NCBI RefSeq assembly: GCF_900539295.1 | Contig: NZ_UQBH01000021.1 | Location: forward strand, 1-39,631 | DNA length: 39,631 nucleotides | Direction of reading: 5' to 3' | Source: an uncultured Megasphaera sp. | Lineage (GTDB): Bacteria; Bacillota; Negativicutes; Veillonellales; Megasphaeraceae | Shown here: piece after piece, positions 1 through 7,705 of the stretch | Layout: each line of letters opens with the position of its first letter | How positions within the stretch are numbered: the stretch's first letter is position 1 | The notes under the pieces: generated by a model | Told to the model about the DNA's origin: nothing | Databases searched by the model: none | Seen by the model: only the letters and a program-made list of their open reading frames with translations | Made by a program: the position numbers and the translations under genes

Positions 1-2
1 AA

Positions 3-36
3 GGGGCCTTGTGAACAGGAGTGTCCACAAGACCCC
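3..36. repeat. Imperfect inverted repeat at window edge
   Basis: The arms GGGGcCTTGTGaACA and TGTcCACAAGaCCCC pair around a GGAG loop, with two mismatches. On the minus strand it is followed by CCCCTT and then the window ends, so it may be an intrinsic terminator or the end of an element that lies outside. No gene is visible between it and the terminator at 122-157. Confidence 0.5.
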
Positions 37-121
37 AACATTTATTATAGAACCTGTTTTCTAATAATTCGATAATCCGGTGAAAGAGCAATCTTCCCTC
101 TGACACGGGCATCGTAAAGAA

Positions 122-157
122 ATCCCCGATATCAGCAGTTATCGTGATACCGGGGAT
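122..157 (-). terminator. Terminator after the autotransporter gene
   Basis: The arms ATCCCCGaTATCA (122-134) and TGATAcCGGGGAT (145-157) form a 13-bp stem with one mismatch and a 10-base loop. On the minus strand it is followed by TTTCTTT. It lies 38 bases past the autotransporter stop codon. A T-rich stretch on the plus side could make it bidirectional. Confidence 0.7.
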
Positions 158-195
158 ATATCTTTTATTCGTTCAGTTTTCGTCTGGTCTTACGA

Positions 196-3100
196 TCAAT
201 GGAAGCGCCAGGTCATGCCGACGTTGAGTTCCCAATCGCGGCCATAGGAGCCGTTGAAGGTTCTTTCGAATTCAAACCACAGGCTTCTGTCGTGACTCAG
301 TTCGGCCGTGATTCCGGCACCTACGTCGTACCATGTATCGTGATCGCTCTTATCGAAGCGCAGGCGTTCCAATCCATCCACAGAGGTCAGATCAAAAGTC
401 CTGTTGCCGGCAAATTCATGAAGGATGTCGGCTTTAAAGTACCAAGATGTATTAGCGTCGATGTCTTTGCCCAAGCGGAAGCCTAAGCGGCCAATGAGGC
501 TGTGGACGCTGTCGAAGTCTTGATGGATGCCGTCGCTGGTCCGGTAGTTGGTCCCATTGATATGCGTATATTGGAGCTGGCTCTGAGGTTCGACGTACCA
601 CGAATCGCTCAGAACTTTCTTGCGGCCCCATTCGACGCTGGCCTGTTGGTACCAGGTTCCGAAGGAGCTCTTCGATTCGTCGCCATTGATGAGTCTCGTC
701 GTCCCTTCGGCATTCAAGCGGCCAATACGGCCGACGACGTCGAGGTAATGGCCCTTCTGGCCGAGCCAAGTCCGATAGAAGCTGCCCGTGTAGCCCTTAT
801 ACTTGCCCTGACCTTCGGTAAAGGAGGTTTGGCTGCGAAGGTAGCTGAAGGAAAAGCCCTGACGAAGGGGGCTGTCGTCGCTCGGTTTTACCGTATCGTA
901 ACCGAGTTCAAAACGATTGCTGTGGCCGTCATAGCTGTCGCGGCCGAGGTGACGATAGGTCAAACGAGCCCACATGCCCGAATCTTCACCATCGGCATAA
1001 CGAGCTTCGCCGAGGCGTTTATTGAGGGTATCCATATTGGTCGCCAAGTCGAAGAGCGTCCGGTTCTGTACGACAGCAGCCGGAACGACATTGCTTTCGA
1101 CGCTAGCGACGGAGCCGAAATACCAGTCCGTCGTGTCGCCCGTCGTTTCATGGGTCAGGCCGATGAGATAATCATAGAGGTGCCCTTTATTGACGTTGCG
1201 CTGTTGAATGGGGCTGGTAAGGACGGCATCGCTGTTATTGAGCTCGGCGACATAGAGGCGGTCGTTAACGGCCATCTTATCGAGGTTCATAACAGTCGGA
1301 TTGCTCACCAAAGCCTGCGTCCCCGTGGCACTATCAGTGACCTTCAAATAATCACTGTTGGCCGTGACGCCTTTCGTTCCCTGATTGGACAGCCAGTCCA
1401 AATCCATGACCAGCGCCCCTGTACCGGAGAGGGTCTTCGCCGTTACCTGCTGTCCCGTCCGATTGCTGCCACTCATATTGACAGTGCCGTTATTGGTAAG
1501 ATTGGTCAAAGAACTGTCGCCGGTGACGTTCCAAACGGTCCCCTCACCAAGCGTCAGGTTCAAGGTACCGGTGCTGTCCGCACTGTCAGATACAGCCGCC
1601 CGATTCACAGACGAGTCGAGAGAAGCCGTGCTGTCCGACACCGATGTCGTCCCGGTCAAATAGGATCCAGCCGTATTCAAGTCGAGAGAAATAGTACCGC
1701 CGTTAGAAACGACATTGCCTTCAATATATTTATCCGAATCAGCCGCAGTAGCATCAATGGTGCCACCGTCAGCAGCCCGAAAAGCCGTATCGGTGCTGTG
1801 AAAGGTCAAGGGGCCATTGAAAAGAATCGTCCCGCCATTAGTGGCCACGGCTCCGTCAGCCGTATTCATAGCGGCGTCCCCTTCGAGGTTGATACTGCCG
1901 CTATCAGCCGTAAGTCCCGTTGCACGGCTCTGAAGTGTTACCGGATCCTTGAAAAGAATCGTTCCGCCATTGGTGGCCACAGCGCCATCAGCCGTATCCA
2001 TGGCAGCGTCCCCGTCGAGGGTGATACTGCCACCATCAGCCATAAGTCCCGTTGCACTGCTCTGAAGCGTTACCGGCCCCTTAAAAAGAATCGTTCCACT
2101 ATTGGCAGCCACAGCTCCGCTTCCGACTTCCATGATGACAGGCCCTTCGAGGGTAATGCTGCCGCCGTTGTTGGCATAAGCTCCTACCGCGCCGTTGTTA
2201 GAGATGGACATGGTACCGTCCATGACTTTCGCCGTAATCGTGCCGTTGTCGGCATAAAGATTAGATGCAAGCGGATTCGTTGCATCTGTACCGGCCGTCG
2301 AGAGAATCATATCGTGACCAGCTATCAAGTTGACAACACCCCCAGACTTCGCCTGAGCGTTGCGAGCAGTTACTCCGATAGATAGAATCATATCATGGTC
2401 AGCGGTAACTTCGTTTCGCCCCAATGAATCCGAAGAAATCATACTGCCCTTTACAGTATTGACTCCAGAGGTGATAAATTTGATATCATGGCTAGAATCG
2501 ATATCAATCGTAGATTTATTACCTGCCCACAAAGTGCTTTGAGCATTGCTGAAAAAGTCCCTGCTCTTTAGGGAAAAGGAGGAATTATTTGTAATTCCTA
2601 TAGCGGGCGATGATGACAAATTCGTAATATGAAATAAGACGTCGTTATCAGCCGCTACTTCTACAGAAGAATTACCCACAATTTTAAACAGATTGGTTGA
2701 GCGAACACTGTTTATTACGATGTTGCGACCAGCTTCAATTCTCGCCTTCATCCCAGAAGCAAAAGAATTGACAGGACTCCCATTCTTATGTTTGTGATTA
2801 TAGACAATATCACGCCCCGCCTCAATATTGATTTGACTCTGCTTTCCATAAATGATATTTCCGTTACCTTCATTATCGAAGACAATGTCATTGCCGGAAA
2901 TCATCTCCAGTGAGGAGTCATTGCTTACGGTAAGTATTGGAGAACTTTCTATTTTAGCCTGATTAAACAATAAGTTGCGACCGGCCCGCACCTTCGCCTT
3001 TCCTCCATCCGTAAGATTAAGTATATTCGTAGTATTTTCATTGGTCAGAGTCACATCGCGACCAGCCGATAGATGTAAGATATTATCACCAACCATAGAA

Positions 3101-3621
3101 ATAAGAGTTGCAGGTGAATCAGACCTCTTTTTATTCAACTGAATATCATTTCTAGCATCTAAGGAAATATTATGCCCTAATCCAACAGCATATATGAGAT
3201 TAGCCTTATGTGTGGTGCCGGTGATATTCCAAGCATTCACAACCTCGGCCTTATTATTGCTCCCACCTGTCAAATTGATAAACGAACCGTAGTCGCCAGC
3301 AGTAATATTTTTCCCATTCATATCGAAGGTAAAAGAATTCCCATCTTCACCGACAGTTGAAATGATAGACATTGTATCATCATTGTTATCCAAATCAGCT
3401 TCTTCCCCATTTTTGATAATTACATCATTTTTGGCTTGAACTGTTTTTTCGCTCTCATCAAAGGAAATAGCATGGTTTCTGCCTTTGATTTCATATGTAC
3501 CACCGATATCATTCTCATCAGTCCAAGGATAAGAAGATGCCGAACAGACACCGGCAGTAGGCATAGCCATCAGCATGGTCAGAATACAGGCCCGCAAAAC
3601 TTTTCTTTTATAGTCACACAT
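196..3621 (-). CDS. Pertactin-like autotransporter (type Va secretion) with beta-helical passenger
   Basis: A large surface or secreted protein of 1141 residues. It has an N-terminal signal peptide (basic CDYKRK, a hydrophobic stretch, then cleavage near VCSASS) and a long Asn/Asp/Gly-rich passenger. Residues ~60-430 carry a recurring short motif, AGRDI-V/L-x-F or similar, every 20-25 residues, as in a right-handed beta helix. Around residues 510-645 there is a 44-residue tandem repeat starting GGTILF. A pertactin-like stem follows, and a C-terminal barrel of about 255 residues (from ~885) ends in WRFH, with the terminal aromatic pattern of outer-membrane barrels. The family pushes its own passenger through the outer membrane, so the host should be diderm. 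The ATG at 3621 is preceded by GGAAGTGG; an in-frame TTG five codons upstream is less likely. The ligand or function of the passenger is unknown; adhesion is a guess. Confidence 0.9.
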   Translation of the reverse strand: MCDYKRKVLRACILTMLMAMPTAGVCSASSYPWTDENDIGGTYEIKGRNHAISFDESEKTVQAKNDVIIKNGEEADLDNNDDTMSIISTVGEDGNSFTFDMNGKNITAGDYGSFINLTGGSNNKAEVVNAWNITGTTHKANLIYAVGLGHNISLDARNDIQLNKKRSDSPATLISMVGDNILHLSAGRDVTLTNENTTNILNLTDGGKAKVRAGRNLLFNQAKIESSPILTVSNDSSLEMISGNDIVFDNEGNGNIIYGKQSQINIEAGRDIVYNHKHKNGSPVNSFASGMKARIEAGRNIVINSVRSTNLFKIVGNSSVEVAADNDVLFHITNLSSSPAIGITNNSSFSLKSRDFFSNAQSTLWAGNKSTIDIDSSHDIKFITSGVNTVKGSMISSDSLGRNEVTADHDMILSIGVTARNAQAKSGGVVNLIAGHDMILSTAGTDATNPLASNLYADNGTITAKVMDGTMSISNNGAVGAYANNGGSITLEGPVIMEVGSGAVAANSGTILFKGPVTLQSSATGLMADGGSITLDGDAAMDTADGAVATNGGTILFKDPVTLQSRATGLTADSGSINLEGDAAMNTADGAVATNGGTILFNGPLTFHSTDTAFRAADGGTIDATAADSDKYIEGNVVSNGGTISLDLNTAGSYLTGTTSVSDSTASLDSSVNRAAVSDSADSTGTLNLTLGEGTVWNVTGDSSLTNLTNNGTVNMSGSNRTGQQVTAKTLSGTGALVMDLDWLSNQGTKGVTANSDYLKVTDSATGTQALVSNPTVMNLDKMAVNDRLYVAELNNSDAVLTSPIQQRNVNKGHLYDYLIGLTHETTGDTTDWYFGSVASVESNVVPAAVVQNRTLFDLATNMDTLNKRLGEARYADGEDSGMWARLTYRHLGRDSYDGHSNRFELGYDTVKPSDDSPLRQGFSFSYLRSQTSFTEGQGKYKGYTGSFYRTWLGQKGHYLDVVGRIGRLNAEGTTRLINGDESKSSFGTWYQQASVEWGRKKVLSDSWYVEPQSQLQYTHINGTNYRTSDGIHQDFDSVHSLIGRLGFRLGKDIDANTSWYFKADILHEFAGNRTFDLTSVDGLERLRFDKSDHDTWYDVGAGITAELSHDRSLWFEFERTFNGSYGRDWELNVGMTWRFH
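1820..2215 (-). repeat. 132-bp tandem repeat inside the autotransporter gene
   Basis: The string AAAAGAATCGT recurs at 1820, 1952 and 2084, exactly 132 bases (44 codons) apart. The surrounding sequence is similar and diverges toward both ends. Two copies are near-identical and at least one flanking copy is decayed. The unit encodes GGTILF...GAVATN. It lies in the beta-helical passenger, where copy number can vary by slippage or recombination. Confidence 0.75.
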
Positions 3622-3663
3622 AGAATCCACTTCCAATCCGTATATTCTTATTCATTTAATTAA

Positions 3664-3765
3664 ATTATAAATCAATTTCATGCATAAATCTATACGAATT
3701 TGTTTTAATAAACACATTTAATTGTATTCTAATATACAGTTTTACGTTTAACGTATTGTCGTTAA
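3664..3765 (-). promoter_or_regulatory. Probable autotransporter promoter region with a palindrome
   Basis: The gap 3622-3917 is AT-rich and holds no gene. On the minus strand a TATAAT-like -10 lies at 3664-3669, with only a weak -35 (TAGATT) 17 bases upstream. Further upstream TTAACG (3748-3753) and CGTTAA (3760-3765) make a perfect inverted repeat with a 6-base spacer, a plausible regulator site. No experiment supports either element. Confidence 0.35.
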
Positions 3766-3795
3766 GCCAAACTTAAAAAGTCTTAGTCAAAAAAA

Positions 3796-3823
3796 TCCCC
3801 GACAGCCGTATTGCTATCGGAGA
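3796..3823 (-). terminator. Terminator after the esterase gene
   Basis: An 11-bp stem with two mismatches (TCCCCGaCAGC against GCTaTCGGaGA class arms) and a six-base loop is followed on the minus strand by a run of seven T (plus-strand A at 3789-3795). It ends the queH-esterase transcript about 95 bases after the stop codon at 3918. Confidence 0.8.
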
Positions 3824-3917
3824 TCAGGTATTCATTTATGGCTCATCTTTCACAGACAGAAAATTTAAAACGGTCGCCGTTCAGGGCACTCCATCCCAAA
3901 ATAAAAGGCCACGCACC

Positions 3918-4625
3918 TCATTTCCCTGTACCCATTTTGGACAAGGTCGTCAGGCACCAGGCAAAGGCTTTAGCACAGCGCTTATCCGTATGTTGGAAGT
4001 GATTGCCTTTATTCCATTCGAGAGCTGCTTCCAGTCCTTCGAGAGAATTCAGATACTCATAGTGGCTGCAGATGCAGTCCTTGACGGCAGCCATGACGGG
4101 ATTGCGGGTCCGCCATTCTCGATCGCCGAGGCTGAGGTAGACGGCCTTCGTCTTAGGCCGGTCCTGCCGGGCATAATCCAGCCAATCGGGAAACCAAACC
4201 GACGGCGACGCAGCGGCAATGGCTGAAAAGGCATCGGTCTGCCACGCCGTCCACAGTGCGAAGAGTCCGGCTAAAGAATAACCGCCTAAGATGATTGGCA
4301 AATCTTGAGGCAGTCCGTATTCTTTGGCTGCCTTCGGGACGAGCTCTTTTTCGATAAAGGCCAAAGTTTCTCCTGCACCGTGACCAAAGGCAGTATTGCC
4401 AAAGACCGGCGGCGCATCCCAGGGGGACAATGCTTCATAAGGCACCGCCACGGAAAAGGCCAGTAAGGAAAAAGGCACGTCCACGGCATCGACAAGGGCC
4501 TGAACTTCTTTGTCCAGCGCCGCTTTATCCGGTTCGTCGACGGGCTGGATCAGCAGATACGACGGCGACGCCCCTTCATAAAGGACGCAGTCTCTGCCGG
4601 CAACGGAAAAGAAATGTTTCTCCAC
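3918..4625 (-). CDS. Alpha/beta-hydrolase fold esterase
   Basis: A protein of 235 residues without a signal peptide, so probably cytoplasmic. The nucleophile elbow GGYSLAG places the catalytic serine at residue 117. Asp168 in LGDRE and His209 in GNHF fit the acid and histidine of the triad, as in the esterase D / enterochelin-esterase-like group. The substrate cannot be read from sequence. The start is GTG at 4625, only 4 bases after the queH stop codon, so the two genes are probably co-transcribed. The start lies in a GGGCGGTGAG context that can act as the ribosome-binding site. There is no sign of iron-siderophore genes nearby, which argues against a siderophore-specific role. Confidence 0.75.
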   Translation of the reverse strand: MEKHFFSVAGRDCVLYEGASPSYLLIQPVDEPDKAALDKEVQALVDAVDVPFSLLAFSVAVPYEALSPWDAPPVFGNTAFGHGAGETLAFIEKELVPKAAKEYGLPQDLPIILGGYSLAGLFALWTAWQTDAFSAIAAASPSVWFPDWLDYARQDRPKTKAVYLSLGDREWRTRNPVMAAVKDCICSHYEYLNSLEGLEAALEWNKGNHFQHTDKRCAKAFAWCLTTLSKMGTGK

Positions 4626-4629
4626 TGTC

Positions 4630-5352
4630 TCACCGCCCTTCTTTATCGGCTAAAAAGGCTTCGGCATCTTTGCGGATATCTTCTAAATCGAGGCCCTGGC
4701 TGCGGGCACCGAAGATACAGCCGCAGTACGGCTGGCGATAGAGTCCGTAGGCTTCGGCCATCTTAGTCGACGTCAGAAAGCCGTTGCCCTTCTTAAAATC
4801 CGTAGGCAAGTAGGAAATCCCGTATGCTTCTTCAATCTCGCGGCCGACGTCATTGATGACCTGCGAATTTTTATGAGGGCTGACGGTCAAGGTCGTCGTA
4901 AAGTAATCGAAGTCGAGTTCCTTCATCTTTTCGGCAGCGGCCTTCATGCGCTGCTCAAAGCAGACGCGGCAGCGGGCGCCGCCTTCCGGTTCGTCTTCAA
5001 GACCCTTTACGGCTTCAAAATACGTTTTAGGCTCGTAAGGGGCCGCCAAAAACTTGACGTCGTGTCCTGTCTTTTCATTATAGTCGGCAATGAATTCTTT
5101 CTGCACCCATTCCCGGCGCTTATATTCCGCTTCGGGATGAATGTTGGGATTAAAAAAATACACCGTCACGTCGGCAACGGAAACCAGGCGATCCAAGACG
5201 GCCGTACTGCAGGGGCCGCAGCAGGAATGGAGCAGGACCTTCGGCTTGACGCCCTCTTGCTGCCAGCTCTTAGCCATCCGCTGGTACACCGTATCGTAAT
5301 TGATGCGCTGATTCGGATTCATCCGCGCCAACACTTCATGAAAATCAATCAT
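4630..5352 (-). CDS. queH: Epoxyqueuosine reductase QueH
   Basis: QueH catalyses the last step of queuosine synthesis, the reduction of epoxyqueuosine in the wobble base of certain tRNAs. It is a B12-independent alternative to QueG. The 240-residue length fits the family. The cysteine set that binds the iron-sulfur cluster and second metal is visible: Cys44-Cys45-x-x-Cys48 (HSCCGPC), Cys128-x-x-Cys131 in RCRVC, and Cys210-x-Cys212 in YCGC. The ATG at 5352 has an AAGTGAG-like site upstream. It lies downstream of tRNA-Ala and its terminator, with no clear promoter of its own; read-through or an unseen promoter in 5353-5414 is possible. The esterase gene follows after 4 bases. Confidence 0.92.
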   Translation of the reverse strand: MIDFHEVLARMNPNQRINYDTVYQRMAKSWQQEGVKPKVLLHSCCGPCSTAVLDRLVSVADVTVYFFNPNIHPEAEYKRREWVQKEFIADYNEKTGHDVKFLAAPYEPKTYFEAVKGLEDEPEGGARCRVCFEQRMKAAAEKMKELDFDYFTTTLTVSPHKNSQVINDVGREIEEAYGISYLPTDFKKGNGFLTSTKMAEAYGLYRQPYCGCIFGARSQGLDLEDIRKDAEAFLADKEGR

Positions 5353-5414
5353 CGTCTGTACTCACTTTCTACCGGGTCACGACGGTGCCGCATCCCGGTC
5401 CTATGTAAAAAAAC

Positions 5415-5442
5415 ACCCGCGCGGCTTCCCGGCTGCGTGGGT
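5415..5442 (-). terminator. Terminator after tRNA-Ala
   Basis: The arms ACCCGCGC (5415-5422) and GCGTGGGT (5435-5442) pair with one G-T. On the minus strand a run of seven T follows (plus-strand A at 5407-5413). It lies 14 bases past the tRNA 3' end and separates it from queH. Confidence 0.85.
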
Positions 5443-5456
5443 ATGGTCTTTCAAAT

Positions 5457-5532
5457 TGGTGGAGCATAGGGGGATCGAACCCCTGACCTCAAGATTGCGA
5501 ACCTTGCGCTCTCCCATCTGAGCTAATGCCCC
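5457..5532 (-). tRNA. tRNA-Ala(CGC)
   Basis: A full 76-base cloverleaf with an encoded CCA. The acceptor stem GGGGCAT pairs with ATGCTCC and contains a G3:U70 wobble, the known identity element of alanine tRNA. The anticodon loop TTCGCAA gives anticodon CGC, which reads GCG. The T arm contains GGTTCGATC. A promoter lies 12 bases upstream and a terminator 14 bases downstream, so it is a single-gene transcript. Confidence 0.95.
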
Positions 5533-5543
5533 AATACGTCCTT

Positions 5544-5572
5544 ATTGTAACGCAAAATCCACTGCGGTACAA
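5544..5572 (-). promoter_or_regulatory. Promoter of tRNA-Ala
   Basis: On the minus strand TTGTAC (5572-5567) and TACAAT (5549-5544) are separated by exactly 17 bases, and the tRNA begins 11 bases after the -10. This is a good vegetative sigma-factor match. Confidence 0.75.
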
Positions 5573-5662
5573 GAAAAAATTGATCCCCGCCCCGAACCGG
5601 CCCCATCATTCAAACAGTTTTTCTAAGCGATAGATCACACCGTCGCCTGCAGGTTACCTTCT

Positions 5663-5741
5663 CGACTAAATTTTACTCAGGTTATTTTTAGTCAGAAAAT
5701 CCTGACTCAGTTTCATCCGACTAAAAAATTTCTGAGTAAAA
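5663..5741. promoter_or_regulatory. Nested palindrome in the cbiM leader
   Basis: This is the notable content of the 346-base gap 5533-5878. TTTTACTCAG (5671-5680) pairs perfectly with CTGAGTAAAA (5732-5741). Inside, TTTTTAGTC (5685-5693) pairs perfectly with GACTAAAAA (5719-5727), giving about 19 bp of stem with one small internal loop. An alternative hairpin AGTCAG/CTGACT (5690-5695/5702-5707) uses overlapping bases. GACTAAA at 5664-5670 can compete for 5687-5693. It lies about 140 bases before cbiM. I could not match it to a known riboswitch or metal-regulator box; operator or RNA switch are both open. Confidence 0.55.
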
Positions 5742-5878
5742 AGTTCTCCCATTTCAAGTTTTCGCGGCTACAGGAAAAGAAGAATAATTTTATATCCCCC
5801 CTATGGGCTTATATTTCTTCCTTTTTTTCAGTAAAATAATACTATATTAAATTATTCGTGGAAAAGAGGTCATTATCA

Positions 5879-6883
5879 ATGCATATCCCAGAGAATTATC
5901 TGAGCCCTTCGACGTGCGGCGTCCTCGGAGCCGTCATGATTCCCATTTGGCTACTTTCGATCCGCAAGGTCAAGGAAACGGTGCCCCGTGAAAAGCAGCC
6001 CCTCCTCGGCGTGGCTGCAGCCTTTTCCTTTTTGGCTATGATGTTCAACGTTCCCCTTCCGGGCGGTACGACGGGCCATGCCGTCGGCGGCACGCTCATC
6101 GCCATCCTCCTCGGACCCTACGCTGCCTGTCTCTCTGTCAGTGTGGCTCTCCTCATTCAGGCCCTCTTTTTTGGCGACGGCGGCATCCTGGCCTTTGGCG
6201 CCAACAGTTTTAATATGGCTTTTGCCCTGCCCTTTACGGGATATTTCGTCTATCACGGTGTAAAACGCCTCATCTCTTCGGATATCATCGCCGCCGGTAT
6301 CGGCTCCTACGTCGGCATCAATGTGGCCGCCTTCTGTGCCGCCGTTGAGTTCGGCATCCAGCCCTTACTGTTCACCGATGCCGCCGGTCAAGCCTTGTAC
6401 TGCCCGTACCCCCTGTCTATTTCGATTCCGGCCATGATGATCGGCCACATCACGATTTTCGGTTTGGCTGAAGTCATCTTTACGACAGGCGTCCTGGCTT
6501 ATCTCAAAAAGACCTCTCCCGATTTGTTCCATATGACAGCCCCGGCTTCGTCGAGCAAATCCCTCTTCGGACTCTTGGCCGCCCTTATCTTGGCCACGCC
6601 CTTAGGCCTCTTGGCTGCCGGTACGGCATGGGGCGAATGGGATGTGGAAGAACTGGCTGAAACGGACTTCTTCGGATCGGCCTTAGGTTATACCCCGGCC
6701 GGCATGGAAAACGGCTTTTCCTTCGACGTCCTCATGCCGGACTACGCCATTGCCGGCCTCCCCGACGCCTTGGGCTACATCATTTCCGCCCTCGTCGGCA
6801 CGGCCTTGTTGATCATCATCTTTAAAGTCATCGCGTCCTTCCTGCCGGCCAAGCCGTCATTCGACACGCCGTCTCAACATTAG
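5879..6883 (+). CDS. cbiM: ECF-type cobalt/nickel transporter substrate-binding subunit CbiM/NikM with fused N-like C-terminus
   Basis: The integral-membrane metal-binding (S) component of an energy-coupling-factor importer. The family motif MHIPENYLSP is at the very N-terminus. Met1, His2 and His67 (GGTTGH) sit exactly where the metal ligands of NikM proteins are known, which also fixes the start at ATG 5879 rather than a GTG seven codons upstream. An AAGAGG site precedes it at a spacing of about 9. There are about six membrane segments in residues 1-220. Residues ~235-330 have an extracytoplasmic loop and a final membrane helix like the N subunit (PDGLE-like), with no separate cbiN gene. 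Nickel or cobalt cannot be told apart from sequence; the absence of any visible cobalamin riboswitch or B12 genes makes nickel worth considering. Confidence 0.9.
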   Translation: MHIPENYLSPSTCGVLGAVMIPIWLLSIRKVKETVPREKQPLLGVAAAFSFLAMMFNVPLPGGTTGHAVGGTLIAILLGPYAACLSVSVALLIQALFFGDGGILAFGANSFNMAFALPFTGYFVYHGVKRLISSDIIAAGIGSYVGINVAAFCAAVEFGIQPLLFTDAAGQALYCPYPLSISIPAMMIGHITIFGLAEVIFTTGVLAYLKKTSPDLFHMTAPASSSKSLFGLLAALILATPLGLLAAGTAWGEWDVEELAETDFFGSALGYTPAGMENGFSFDVLMPDYAIAGLPDALGYIISALVGTALLIIIFKVIASFLPAKPSFDTPSQH

Positions 6884-6895
6884 GAGGCCTGAACG

Positions 6896-7705
6896 ATGAA
6901 GCTCCCCGAATGGGTACAGCGCGAAGAAACATATAATCCCGGCCGTGACCGGGATTATTTCATTTCCCGCTCCCTCCTGCGCTTAGTCTCGGTGCTGAAA
7001 GCCCTGCGCCAACAGCACGGCCCGTCCCGCTGGAACGTCGCTGCCGGTCCGGCCCTGATCACTATGCTGGTCATGATTCTGCTCATAGTCCTCTGTCGGA
7101 CCATGGCTTTTCTCTGGGCCGTCCTGGCCGGTGAATTGGTCCTCCTGGCCTTCCATCCCGGCCGTCAGCTGCGCACGACCTTGGCGGCAGCCCTGGCCGC
7201 TTCCGCCGTCTGTGCCGTCATCGTCGCCCCGGCCTTCTTCCTCGGCAACGGACGCCACGTCTTTCTCCTGCCTTGTAAAACCTGTCTCACCGTCCTCTGT
7301 CTGATGCTCCTCCAGCAAAATGTGTCGTGGCACAAACTGACGGCTGCCCTCAGGGCCTTTCATGTCCCGTCTTTGGTCATATTCATCTTGGACACGACCC
7401 TGCGTTACATCACCATCCTCGGCCAGGAATCGGCAGAACTCCTGACCGCCTTGAAACTTCGCTCTGTCGGCCGCAATCCCGATAAAAAAGCGGCTCTCAG
7501 CGGCGTCGCCGGCATTATGCTGCAAAAGTCCCAGCGCCTGTCGCAGGACCTCTACGAAGCCATGCGCTGCCGCGGTTTTACCGGCGATTACCAAGTTTAC
7601 GACGACGGAAAAAGGCGGTCCCTGTCGCCGGCCACGGGCGTACTGCTCCTGATGCTCTTGTCTTATGTCTATCTCTTCGTCCGTTTGGAAGGAGTTCTTT
7701 CATGA
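6896..7705 (+). CDS. cbiQ: ECF transporter transmembrane (T) component CbiQ
   Basis: The coupling membrane protein that links the metal-binding subunit to the ATPase. Its 269 residues have about five hydrophobic segments. The two conserved cytoplasmic coupling motifs are visible near residues 180-220: ALKLRSVG and AMRCRGF (the A-x-x-x-R-G type that docks into the ATPase). It starts 12 bases after cbiM behind a strong AGGAGG at good spacing and overlaps the next gene by four bases, so the three genes are one operon. Confidence 0.92.
   Translation: MKLPEWVQREETYNPGRDRDYFISRSLLRLVSVLKALRQQHGPSRWNVAAGPALITMLVMILLIVLCRTMAFLWAVLAGELVLLAFHPGRQLRTTLAAALAASAVCAVIVAPAFFLGNGRHVFLLPCKTCLTVLCLMLLQQNVSWHKLTAALRAFHVPSLVIFILDTTLRYITILGQESAELLTALKLRSVGRNPDKKAALSGVAGIMLQKSQRLSQDLYEAMRCRGFTGDYQVYDDGKRRSLSPATGVLLLMLLSYVYLFVRLEGVLS

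Noticed and set aside
502..2385. A 627-codon open frame on the plus strand
   Set aside because: It is wholly antisense to the autotransporter gene, whose domain pattern is clear. The frame encodes no recognisable motif and arises from repetitive GC-rich sequence.
5533..5878. A cobalamin riboswitch upstream of the cbiM operon
   Set aside because: No B12-box-like conserved stretch and too AT-rich; the leader contains a different nested palindrome.
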